Shown here: positions 50,908 to 58,261 of the stretch, in pieces
Layout of the letters: every line of letters begins with the position of its first letter
Numbering within the stretch: position 1 is the stretch's first letter
Assembly: GCF_002135435.1 (NCBI RefSeq)
Contig: NZ_NEGK01000012.1
Location: forward strand, 19,471 to 83,470
DNA length: 64,000 nt
Direction: 5' to 3'
Origin: Acinetobacter sp. ANC 3813
GTDB lineage: Bacteria; Pseudomonadota; Gammaproteobacteria; Pseudomonadales; Moraxellaceae
Notes under the pieces: generated by a model
What the model saw: the letters and a program-made list of their open reading frames with translations, nothing else
Database searches by the model: none
What the model was told of the DNA's origin: nothing
Made by a program: the position numbers and the translations under genes

Positions 50908-51788
50908 GGTTTTACATCTCCAACACCCGCCAAAAATCTTAACTCTTCCAGCTCTTCCAGCTGCTTATGCAAAGATTTCACGGCGCTGTTTAATGACTTC
51001 TGCACAGCCTGAATCTGGCTGCTTTCCGTCAGCATTTTCTTTTGCTTGTCTAATGCATCCCTAATGGTCCAAACATGCGACCCCGCAGGCAAGCCAAGCA
51101 GTTCACACAGGTCAGCATTCGCTTTTTCAAGATATTTCTTATCAGTCTCCAAGCTATTACGCTGGCGCTCTGCACTCTCTAAAAAGTTCACATCTCCTAT
51201 TTGCTTTTTAAGCTGCTGTGTCTTGTATTCCAGACTGCTGACAGCATTGTCTCGGCGTCTCAAAGCCTCGCCCAATTCTGCGCCGTATTTTTCGGTAATC
51301 TTCTTTTGTGTTATATGTTCAAAACTCTGCTTATAACGGTTATCCCGCACAGTTCTGGTCACACCGTCTATCAGCAGCTTAATCCAGAAGTCTTTCGGCA
51401 AGTCATTGGCAATCGGCCTCAAGGTCGGACCCTTTACCATGCGCCAGCAATTTTCGCTGCGTACAATCAGCCCGCACCCTTCTGGCAAGTCTTTTACCTG
51501 AATCAAGCCCTTTGGCACCGCAAAAACGACGCCAGACGCATATTTCAGATAACTCATCCATTTACCCGATGTAATATCTGAGCGGTAATCAGATACCGAT
51601 ACCTTGCATTCATAAGCAATCGGCTTAAAGCCTGAATAAGACTTTGGCGCCGTGAACACATCAGGGCGCGGTGAGCCAGCAGGACCCAGCTGCATATCCA
51701 GCCAAATCATGCGGTCATTATTGGCGGCCAAATGCGCTGCCAAATCTTTTGCAAGCTCATCATGACCCCATTTTTTTTCATTATTCAT
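50904..51788 (-). CDS. PD-(D/E)xK-type nuclease-like protein with a coiled-coil tail
   Basis: The start MNNEKKW overlaps the previous stop (ATGA), giving 294 residues. Residues 1-130 resemble the MmcB type of PD-(D/E)xK nucleases: an N-terminal HDELAKDLAAHLAANN helix, PRPDVF as the first acid, and AYECKVS as the ExK part. From about 165 to 285 it is coiled coil. It may repair or cut DNA. The methyltransferase gene lies three genes upstream, but there is no sign that the two form a restriction pair. Confidence 0.6.
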   Translation of the reverse strand: MNNEKKWGHDELAKDLAAHLAANNDRMIWLDMQLGPAGSPRPDVFTAPKSYSGFKPIAYECKVSVSDYRSDITSGKWMSYLKYASGVVFAVPKGLIQVKDLPEGCGLIVRSENCWRMVKGPTLRPIANDLPKDFWIKLLIDGVTRTVRDNRYKQSFEHITQKKITEKYGAELGEALRRRDNAVSSLEYKTQQLKKQIGDVNFLESAERQRNSLETDKKYLEKANADLCELLGLPAGSHVWTIRDALDKQKKMLTESSQIQAVQKSLNSAVKSLHKQLEELEELRFLAGVGDVKP

Positions 51789-52441
51789 GCGTCCACACTC
51801 CATTCATCACAATCTGTATTTCTACAGCCCATAAAATCATAAGGATTGTTCTGCCATGTGATACGGCCGCAGGATGGACAGTTAAAGCGTGTTTTTGGGT
51901 CTGTTACACGACGGCGCTCTTTTTTAACTGAATCAGGAACGCGCAGGCCAGCACCTTGCACCATCTGACGCGGATCGAATAAACGGGATTCAAATACACG
52001 GCGTTTCACCTTGTCTGCATCTGCATGCGGAATAGCGATAAGCGCGCTGTTATTCTGGGTTTTTATTTCTGCGTCGTGCCGTGTAAATACCGATGCTTTG
52101 GTGAAGTCGGTAAAGGAATTAAGTGCATCCAAATTCATGAAATACACGTCATTGCCATCAAATCGGCCTTTCTGGTACAGCACATAAGCATCCACACCAT
52201 CCGCTAAAACAGTCGCTTTAGAGATGTATTGATGGTCCACTTTCCAGACGGCCAAAGCATCGACATGATCTGCAGATATAGGCTGGCAAGTGCCATAATT
52301 CCATTCTTTTTGAGCCTCTTCCAGCGTATAGACATGGGCCTGCGCTAAATCCGTGTGATAGCCGCACCCTTCATGGCGGTGCCATACAATATTCGACCCT
52401 AAATCCCCGTGCGATGAACGCAAATAAAATCTGTTATTCAT
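51785..52441 (-). CDS. Hypothetical protein with C-terminal zinc ribbon
   Basis: The protein has 218 residues. Residues about 190-215 form a Cys4 zinc ribbon (CPSCGR...CRNTDC). The N-terminal 70 residues are aromatic- and His-rich, like small domains found in phage accessory genes. It overlaps both neighbours by four bases. Confidence 0.5.
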   Translation of the reverse strand: MNNRFYLRSSHGDLGSNIVWHRHEGCGYHTDLAQAHVYTLEEAQKEWNYGTCQPISADHVDALAVWKVDHQYISKATVLADGVDAYVLYQKGRFDGNDVYFMNLDALNSFTDFTKASVFTRHDAEIKTQNNSALIAIPHADADKVKRRVFESRLFDPRQMVQGAGLRVPDSVKKERRRVTDPKTRFNCPSCGRITWQNNPYDFMGCRNTDCDEWSVDA

Positions 52442-52668
52442 TTGATCACCATAGGCACTTGAGCGAAGTCACAGCGGGCTTTCTTGTACTCATTCACCAG
52501 CCCAGAATCAAAAATTGCGCCTTCATTGGTATAGTGTGCTGAATGCTTCTTAATCTGAGCTATACAGGTTTTTTGGTCGGCATATTGCAGCTGATATGAA
52601 AATGACACTTTGTTATTTGTATTTAAATAAGAAACGGTTAGCACCCAGACAGTAATAAATTTAATCAT
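52438..52668 (-). CDS. Small exported or membrane-anchored protein
   Basis: The protein has 76 residues with a short hydrophobic start (KFITVWVLTVSYL) and two Cys in the rest, as in small periplasmic proteins. It overlaps its neighbours by four bases. No family is recognised. Confidence 0.5.
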   Translation of the reverse strand: MIKFITVWVLTVSYLNTNNKVSFSYQLQYADQKTCIAQIKKHSAHYTNEGAIFDSGLVNEYKKARCDFAQVPMVIK

Positions 52669-52985
52669 GCTGTTATTTCCTCATCCTGAATATATGATTG
52701 GCTGCTTTGCGCAATGGCCTGCGCCAGCATCGGATTAATTTCATAGATATGCGGCTGTTTTATATGGCCGCGCACACTGATAAAGTCATCAGCAACCATC
52801 TGTTTAAGCAGCCGTGTTAAGGAAATCCCCGTCATGCTTACAGTGCCAGCATCCAGCATGCCGTTTACGCTTGATGCGCCGTGCTTAAGCAAGTGCAATA
52901 GAATCGCTATACGGCGCCCTAAAAGAGATGAATCAGCGTCTGTTTTGATAAATTTCAGGTCCGCCGTATTAGTGTTATTTTTCAT
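52665..52985 (-). CDS. Winged-helix-like DNA-binding protein
   Basis: The protein has 106 residues. The part RRIAILLHLLKHGASSVNGML, then GISLTRLLKQMVADDFISVRG, has the helix-turn-helix-wing pattern of small regulators. It is coupled to the methyltransferase by an ATGA overlap and may control it. This is inferred from pattern only. Confidence 0.55.
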   Translation of the reverse strand: MKNNTNTADLKFIKTDADSSLLGRRIAILLHLLKHGASSVNGMLDAGTVSMTGISLTRLLKQMVADDFISVRGHIKQPHIYEINPMLAQAIAQSSQSYIQDEEITA

Positions 52986-54064
52986 TTAATTAACCCCAGT
53001 ATTTTTTCTTCACGCTTGCGCTGTACCGCAGCTTCTATACGCTCCCCAATCCAGCGCATCACAGGCACAGGCATTGAGTTCCCGCAGGCTTCATAGCGAT
53101 GGCCGTCAGGGCATTTATCTGCAGGCTTTCCGCGAAATGGTACTTTTGTGTAATTCTCTGGAAAGCCCTGTAAGGCTTCGCATTCAGTCGGCAAAAATTC
53201 GCGAATCTTTCCATCAATCAACACACACGGACGGCGCCCGCCGCCTGACATCCGCGTCAATGTCGGACTAACAGACTGATCTTTCATAATTCGCGGACGG
53301 CCATCTGGCGAACGCGGTTCAAAAAGCAAATACCCTAAATCATCTATGGACTGTCCGCCCGTTGTTGCAGCGCTTGCTCTAATGCTGGCGGTAAAGTCAT
53401 TCCTTTCTTTTCCGCCCTCTGCAGCGCTCCCTTGCAGGCTCTCGCACTCAAGTAATACTTCTGCGGGATTAATCCAGTCTGCAGAACTTGCGACAATAAA
53501 GATGCGACGGCGCCGCTGGGCGACCCCGAAATATTTAGCGTCAAAGACTCGCCATGCAACGGTCCGCCGTGGTCCATACACACAACCAGCGTGCGTCCAT
53601 TTTCCCCCTGTCGGCTTAAGCTCACATTCTTCCCCTGCAAGCGCTCCCAAAAGGCAGCCGAAAGCATTGTCTGAGGTTTTAAGCACACCTTCGACGTTTT
53701 CCCAGACGGCGACGGATGGCTCATCGCCTCGAATAGATCTAACTGAATCAATTTCATTTAAAATCCTTACATACTCTAAAGTTAAGCGTCCACGCTCATC
53801 ATTTAGAGATTCTTTTGAGCCAATTATCGAAAATGCTTGGCAGGGCGTTCCACCGACCAACACGTCAGGCGCTTCACAGGTCCCATCCTTGATCATTTCC
53901 GCAATCTTGGTCATATTCCCAAGGTTCGGCACTTCGGGCCAACGATGAGCCAATACGGCGCTTGGAAATGGCATAATTTCTGCGAACCACTCTGCTTTCC
54001 ATCCTATCGGGTCCCAAGCGACGCTGGCCGCTTCTATTCCCGAACAAACTGAGCCAAATTTCAT
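52982..54064 (-). CDS. C5-cytosine DNA methyltransferase
   Basis: The protein has 360 residues with the order of motifs of the C5 class: FGSVCSGIEAAS at the start (cofactor site), PCQ with the catalytic Cys75, ENV at 122-124, and a QRRRR motif near 183. The target-recognition region follows at about 200-290, then the last motif YEACGNSMPVPVM. It methylates cytosine in DNA. No restriction enzyme sits beside it, so it probably protects the phage DNA from host restriction. It is coupled at both ends to neighbouring genes. Confidence 0.9.
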   Translation of the reverse strand: MKFGSVCSGIEAASVAWDPIGWKAEWFAEIMPFPSAVLAHRWPEVPNLGNMTKIAEMIKDGTCEAPDVLVGGTPCQAFSIIGSKESLNDERGRLTLEYVRILNEIDSVRSIRGDEPSVAVWENVEGVLKTSDNAFGCLLGALAGEECELKPTGGKWTHAGCVYGPRRTVAWRVFDAKYFGVAQRRRRIFIVASSADWINPAEVLLECESLQGSAAEGGKERNDFTASIRASAATTGGQSIDDLGYLLFEPRSPDGRPRIMKDQSVSPTLTRMSGGGRRPCVLIDGKIREFLPTECEALQGFPENYTKVPFRGKPADKCPDGHRYEACGNSMPVPVMRWIGERIEAAVQRKREEKILGLIK

Positions 54065-54636
54065 GTCAAATCAGCCCCGACCAGTGGCATAGCGCACACC
54101 TCATAAATAATCAAAGATTCCTTAAGCCGGCTCTGCAGGGATGCCGTCAAAAAGCTAAGCGGGGAATTAAGCAATTCACTTACCTCAGACATTCCACCAT
54201 GCAAATCAACCAGCTCATGCGCATCAGATATTTTGAATAAAACCGCTAAATCCAGACCATCTACAGGCTGAGAAAGCGGACAGCCTGAAAATGCATTTTG
54301 GATTTCCTGCTCAGCAATCTGGCGGCCTTTCTCACGCCAGAATCTGACCTCCTTGCCGTCAAGATCCACTAAGCCTTTTTTTTCACATTCGGCCAGCGCT
54401 TCACGCAATTCAGCGATATTTATCGCCAGATCTTTAAAAGAGCGCATCATAAAGCCCGCAACAATGCGCCAAGCGCCGTTATGTAATACACGCCATTCCA
54501 CACCGTCGTCTTTTAAGTAAAAAACCGCTTGCTGGGCATAGGCATAAAAAAACTTGTCTGCATCTTCTGGCGCATCTTGAACAATGACTTGCGCAGTTCT
54601 GGCGCCGTATGACTCTAAAAACTCCTGTGCTTTCAT
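54061..54636 (-). CDS. Hypothetical accessory protein
   Basis: The protein has 191 residues, mainly helical with aromatic residues at the start (AQQAVFYLK). It overlaps the methyltransferase start by four bases. No motif was recognised. Confidence 0.5.
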   Translation of the reverse strand: MKAQEFLESYGARTAQVIVQDAPEDADKFFYAYAQQAVFYLKDDGVEWRVLHNGAWRIVAGFMMRSFKDLAINIAELREALAECEKKGLVDLDGKEVRFWREKGRQIAEQEIQNAFSGCPLSQPVDGLDLAVLFKISDAHELVDLHGGMSEVSELLNSPLSFLTASLQSRLKESLIIYEVCAMPLVGADLT

Positions 54637-54651
54637 AAATAGATCATCCGT

Positions 54652-55542
54652 TCAAAGTTTTGGTAAACCGCGCAAAGCTTCTACAGAAACCAATATCGGA
54701 TCTTCCTTCTCAATTTCGCCACACCCTGCAGCTTCTTTTTGGCGGCGCTCTCTCAATTGGTCCATATACATGTTTTTTTGCTCTAGGCTCATTCCAGAAA
54801 GATCAATGCCTAAAATATGGTTATGGTTATCCGCCTGCTCCGTCAAAGTAATGAAAGACCCCACTTTTTTATTGCTATATGGCATCACGCCATAAGACTG
54901 TAAAAGCAGTTCAGGCATCTTGCTTTCAGTATCTTGAATATGGTTTTCAATGGCATATTCAGCGACTTTCACAAACGCGGAAATGTTTGAATCATCAGCA
55001 TATTTTTTGTATCCTGACGGCAACTTAAAATATTCAGCAATGGCTTTATCGGTCGCCAGCAGGCAGCATTGATCTTTAGAAATCCCCTTGATTCGCCAAG
55101 ATCCGAAATCAAGTAAATCACTGCTGCTGATAATGAAGCGTATTTCACCGCGTTCCAGCAAACGGGTAATTTGATCTGCTTCTAAAGCATGCTTAATATG
55201 CTTTTCAGCCAGTTCAAAAAAGTCCTCACGCATCCTTTGAAGCTCATAGGCATCACTGCAGACCACAAAGGTTTTTTTGCCATTTAGGCGCGCTTCCATC
55301 GCAGTCAGCAAGATACGGCGCTTAATTTTTTGTTCTTGATTTCTAAGCTCTATGGCCTGTACTTGCATGACAGCGCGCACAGCATCATAAGTCTGTACAT
55401 ACTGTTCAGTTCTGGCTGATAGCTTGCCGCGCTCTATGTCATCAAATACAGTGCATAAAAACGCATAATTCCGCTGAATCTCTTCTTGACTCAGCGCCCC
55501 TTTACGCGCCATCACAACTGTTTTTATAAATAAATCCCGCAT
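54652..55542 (-). CDS. Hypothetical protein, first gene of the accessory operon
   Basis: The protein has 296 residues, mainly helical with charged heptad-like parts near the start (LRNQEQKIKRRILLTAMEARL). It has no clear domain. It follows an AT-rich upstream region and leads a run of genes that are closely spaced or overlapping down to about 48154, so it is probably the first of that operon. Confidence 0.5.
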   Translation of the reverse strand: MRDLFIKTVVMARKGALSQEEIQRNYAFLCTVFDDIERGKLSARTEQYVQTYDAVRAVMQVQAIELRNQEQKIKRRILLTAMEARLNGKKTFVVCSDAYELQRMREDFFELAEKHIKHALEADQITRLLERGEIRFIISSSDLLDFGSWRIKGISKDQCCLLATDKAIAEYFKLPSGYKKYADDSNISAFVKVAEYAIENHIQDTESKMPELLLQSYGVMPYSNKKVGSFITLTEQADNHNHILGIDLSGMSLEQKNMYMDQLRERRQKEAAGCGEIEKEDPILVSVEALRGLPKL

Positions 55543-55724
55543 TTCTAATCCTTATCAGAATATTAATTCGCCAAAGAATCATAAACCGTTTTCGTTATGC
55601 GCAAAAGCATAATTTATAGTTTTTATGCATTATTTATGCATATTAGATAAAATAATTATGCGTAATAGCGAATTTATTGCATGAACAAGCTAAAAATAAA
55701 TGCTTTAACGCAAATTAAAGGCAC
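55543..55724. promoter_or_regulatory. AT-rich control region with TTATGC/GCATAA words
   Basis: No gene was seen. Between about 55595 and 55670 five TTATGC or GCATAA words occur in 75 bases of AT-rich DNA, including TTATGCATTATTTATGCATA. It is ahead of the accessory operon and may hold its promoter and operator. Similar words occur in the non-coding region near 3400. Confidence 0.45.
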
Positions 55725-55757
55725 AAAAAAGCGCATAACCCTGCATGAGTTATGCGC
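55725..55757 (-). terminator. Terminator after the gene at 55770-56417
   Basis: On the minus strand GCGCATAAC and GTTATGCGC form a 9-bp stem followed by six T, 13 bases after the stop codon. Confidence 0.85.
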
Positions 55758-55769
55758 CGTGTTTTAGCG

Positions 55770-56417
55770 TCATTCTGAGCCGTATGACCCGCTACCGCCG
55801 CCTGTACTTGAGCTGCTATCAAAACAGCCTGAACTTGAATGACCAGTATCAGCCGATCTTGAGTAATGCTCGTTGGTTTGACATCCAGCACCAATATGCA
55901 CGGACTGCTCACTTTTTGAAGCATCACCATATAAAGCAGCATGTAATAGCGGATTACCGCTAACATTCCGTGTATATACGTCGCTTTCTGCAGATCGGTC
56001 CAGCACACCTACCTGACCAACATCATTCCTGCCCGTGCATGTCATGCGATGATCCTGCGCCTTGGGACAGCGTTTATTGCCGCACTTCCTGCATACAATC
56101 ATGGTGCGCTTAATATCACCAGCATCCCTGCAGCACTGTGCGCAATCATACTCTTTGACCTCCCCATTAAGAGAAAAGCTCTTACTCACGCCGTCCGCTT
56201 TGGGCAGGCTCTTTATTTTATCCAGCACACCGTCAGCAAATGGCGGACAAAATGTATAAGTCTCCCCATCTGGACCAATGGAGTGCAATACAAGATATTC
56301 AGTCCCGAACGCCGTAAACTTCCCATGCGCATCACACTTTCCTGTAATCCGCCAGCAAGCAGTCCAATACCCGATAACCGCGCAGATGATCAGCGCAACA
56401 ATTAAAAAAAACAACAT
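55770..56417 (-). CDS. Membrane-anchored protein with Cys-rich and Ser/Gly-rich parts
   Basis: The protein has 215 residues. Residues 2-24 are a membrane anchor, then comes a Cys-rich part (CAQCC near 97 and CRKCGNKRC near 113) that could bind zinc, and the last 60 residues are Ser/Gly-rich. It is the only non-structural gene with a clear late promoter (56451-56491). It could act in lysis or envelope change late in infection. It ends in its own terminator. Confidence 0.55.
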   Translation of the reverse strand: MLFFLIVALIICAVIGYWTACWRITGKCDAHGKFTAFGTEYLVLHSIGPDGETYTFCPPFADGVLDKIKSLPKADGVSKSFSLNGEVKEYDCAQCCRDAGDIKRTMIVCRKCGNKRCPKAQDHRMTCTGRNDVGQVGVLDRSAESDVYTRNVSGNPLLHAALYGDASKSEQSVHIGAGCQTNEHYSRSADTGHSSSGCFDSSSSTGGGSGSYGSE

Positions 56418-56450
56418 AGGTGCAATCCTGTTATGCTTAATTCCCGTCTA

Positions 56451-56491
56451 TATTTTGCACACTAAAAATCAGGTCCCCCTGACGGGATTCC
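56451..56491 (-). promoter_or_regulatory. Late promoter candidate for the membrane-anchored protein
   Basis: On the minus strand CTGGAATCCCG has its GGAA at 56491 and CAAAATA starts 34 bases later. A TCAGG/CCTGA hairpin with five T lies between. Confidence 0.7.
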
Positions 56492-56537
56492 AGCTTTTGA
56501 AATTTAACTTATGCACTTAATATTAAAAAAAAGCTGT

Positions 56538-56569
56538 AAATGCCCTAAAATCCATCTTTTAGGGCATTT
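56538..56569. other. Lox/dif-like inverted repeat: 13-bp arms, 6-bp spacer
   Basis: AAATGCCCTAAAA TCCATC TTTTAGGGCATTT is a perfect inverted repeat, the form of a tyrosine-recombinase core site. A single arm recurs at 56622-56634, five bases before the recombinase start. A T-rich tail means that it could also act as a terminator. Confidence 0.6.
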
Positions 56570-56621
56570 TATTTTTTATGGAAGGTGCTAGACTGTTTTC
56601 ATACCGATTTTTTTTAATAAT

Positions 56622-56634
56622 AAATGCCCTAAAA
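56622..56634. other. Second copy of the 13-bp recombinase arm
   Basis: AAATGCCCTAAAA again, same direction as the left arm of 56538-56569, just ahead of the recombinase ATG. It could be an accessory binding site by which the enzyme limits its own expression. Confidence 0.6.
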
Positions 56635-56638
56635 TATT

Positions 56639-57217
56639 ATGAAGACAGGAAAAGCCCCTTTTGTGTCCAGTGATGACCTCACAGCGACCATAAAACACCT
56701 AGACGGACTAAACTCACTCAGGAATAAATCTATCCTGCTTTTTTCGCACTACCTCGGCCTGCGCGCAAAAGAAATGGCCGCGCTGAAAATAGGGGACGTG
56801 TACGACATTAAAAACAGGCGCGTGAAAGAAGTCATCCGCCTGCTGGCCGCATACACCAAGGGCGGAAAGTTCCGTGAAGTGTTCTTAATGGATGATGATG
56901 CCCGCAGCGTTATTCAGTCCTATATCTCAAAAGAGCGGCCGATGGATGCAGATGCGCCTCTATTCCTATCCCAGAAAGGCGGGGCATTCAGCGCCAACAC
57001 TATGCAGCGGGCAATTGGCAAGCTCTATAAAAATGCGGGTATTAATGCCAGCTCTCATTCTGGCCGCAGATCTTTTGCGACCCATCTGATCAGAAACGGC
57101 GCAGATATTTATTCAGTTCAGCAGCTTATGGGGCACAGCTCAATACAGACAACACAGGAATATTTTGCGACCGACCCGAACCATTTAATGCAAGTCGTGA
57201 AACGCTTAAAGATCTGA
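56639..57217 (+). CDS. Compact tyrosine recombinase (probable resolvase)
   Basis: The protein has 192 residues, only the catalytic domain. The conserved residues are all present: Arg42 (GLRAKE), Lys74 or Lys77, His140 with Arg143 (HSGRRSF), His166 (MGHSS) and the nucleophile Tyr175 (QEYF). The N-terminal core-binding domain of integrases is missing. Beside it lie an inverted repeat of the size of a dif or lox site and another single arm. This suggests resolution of plasmid multimers, as Cre does for P1, and not integration. It is one of the few plus-strand genes. Confidence 0.85.
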   Translation: MKTGKAPFVSSDDLTATIKHLDGLNSLRNKSILLFSHYLGLRAKEMAALKIGDVYDIKNRRVKEVIRLLAAYTKGGKFREVFLMDDDARSVIQSYISKERPMDADAPLFLSQKGGAFSANTMQRAIGKLYKNAGINASSHSGRRSFATHLIRNGADIYSVQQLMGHSSIQTTQEYFATDPNHLMQVVKRLKI

Positions 57218-57235
57218 TTTAAATATACAATCCAT

Positions 57236-57262
57236 AAAAAAAACCCGCGCAATGCGGGTTTT
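57236..57262. terminator. Bidirectional terminator after the recombinase
   Basis: A run of A, then CCCGC GCAAT GCGGG and TTTT. It serves the recombinase and the converging gene at 57261-57494. Confidence 0.8.
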
Positions 57263-57494
57263 ATTCTTTCAAAGATGCTATTAGTTCTTTAGCCTCTTCA
57301 AACTCAGCTTCACGCTCAAGGATCATTATTTTAACTTGCTCCACAACCCAGTCAGGCAATATGTCCGCCTTATCCCAGCTTTCTATTCTTGTACGGCGCA
57401 ATGGCTCCCCTTTTTCATTGATCAAATGCGATGCTAATGCAATCTTCCAATTTCTACCAAAAAGCCCAAGGCCAATAATTTTTAATCTGCTCAT
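57261..57494 (-). CDS. Small helix-turn-helix regulator candidate
   Basis: The start MSRLKIIG gives 77 residues. GRNWKIALASHL, then RRTRIESWDKADILPDWV, matches the pattern of small phage HTH proteins in which the recognition helix leads to a Trp and Pro. The C-terminus is acidic helix. It lies two bases after the preceding gene, which has five 17-bp repeats in its leader, so it may be the protein that reads those repeats. Confidence 0.55.
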   Translation of the reverse strand: MSRLKIIGLGLFGRNWKIALASHLINEKGEPLRRTRIESWDKADILPDWVVEQVKIMILEREAEFEEAKELIASLKE

Positions 57495-57495
57495 A

Positions 57496-57858
57496 TTAAG
57501 ACATTGCCCTATCAATAAAAACACTGTGAACTTTATCAAATGATGCAATATGCGCCTTGAATATTTCTTTCTTATTCTTAGGCTCTATTACAGTCTGAAT
57601 AAATGCATCATCATACCCAATAGACGCACGCTTCCAGTGCCCATCTGGTGTATGCACATACCAGAAATCAAAGTACCCAATATAAAATAATGTATAACCA
57701 TTGCAGGCAGCTTCAAAGGTCAAGTCAATTTCTAGGCGTGGATTTGTACCATAAATAGCAACATTATCCAGCTCATCTTCAACATGTGGAAGTTCAGCGC
57801 ATTCCTTTGCTAAATCCTGATAATTCAGCGGTATATTCGATAATATAATTTTAGCCAT
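57496..57858 (-). CDS. Hypothetical protein behind a five-copy 17-bp repeat array
   Basis: The protein has 120 residues. Its middle is aromatic-rich and beta (YTLFYIGYFDFWYVHTPDG). No family is recognised. Its leader carries the longest 17-bp repeat array of the window. It is followed directly by the HTH gene. Confidence 0.5.
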   Translation of the reverse strand: MAKIILSNIPLNYQDLAKECAELPHVEDELDNVAIYGTNPRLEIDLTFEAACNGYTLFYIGYFDFWYVHTPDGHWKRASIGYDDAFIQTVIEPKNKKEIFKAHIASFDKVHSVFIDRAMS

Positions 57859-57925
57859 TTCAACCTAATCAAAACTTCTACCTTATACAGAATATTATAC
57901 ACCACATAAAAAAAACAAACACAAT

Positions 57926-58010
57926 GTTCATTTGAACACTGTGTTCATTTGAACACTGTGTTTATTTGAACACTGTGTTCATTTGAACACTGTGTTTATT
58001 TGAACATTAT
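57926..58010. repeat. Five 17-bp GTTCATTTGAACACTGT repeats
   Basis: Copies start at 57926, 57943, 57960, 57977 and 57994. The first, second and fourth are identical; the third and fifth have GTTTATTT, and the fifth ends in ATTAT. Each contains GTTC-N4-GAAC, and each junction forms GAAC-N5-GTTC, so two nested symmetric sites repeat. Confidence 0.9.
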
Positions 58011-58261
58011 TGCAATTCAGGAAATGTAATGCTCTTAGGAACAGAATTTTCAGCTTTTATCAGTTCTTTCAGCTTGGTATTTTCCATAGTCAGGCTGACT
58101 ATATGGCCGTTACTTAAGCTGATTGTAACGCGGGCATATTCCCCTCTGCTTGTAATCATTCCGCCGCAAAAATCAGTATCATTAACCTCGACGCTGACAA
58201 TATGCGCCAGATCAATAAATTTATCATTACAGCTTGAGCAGCACCGCAATTTAGTTAGCAT
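58007..58261 (-). CDS. Hypothetical accessory protein
   Basis: The protein has 84 residues with a CCSSC motif near the start and beta-type sequence after it (VSLTMENTK). No family is recognised. It overlaps the next gene upstream by seven bases. Confidence 0.5.
   Translation of the reverse strand: MLTKLRCCSSCNDKFIDLAHIVSVEVNDTDFCGGMITSRGEYARVTISLSNGHIVSLTMENTKLKELIKAENSVPKSITFPELQ

Noticed and set aside
50904..54064. Complete restriction-modification system from the nuclease-like and methyltransferase genes
   Set aside because: Three other genes lie between them, and the nuclease resembles the MmcB type, not a restriction enzyme.
55681..55767. Plus-strand frame of 28 residues starting MNKLKINALT
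   Set aside because: It is short, runs through the terminator hairpin of the opposite gene and has no ribosome site, so it is probably chance.
57926..58010. CRISPR array
   Set aside because: The repeats are only 17 bp and directly abutting, with no spacers and no cas genes.
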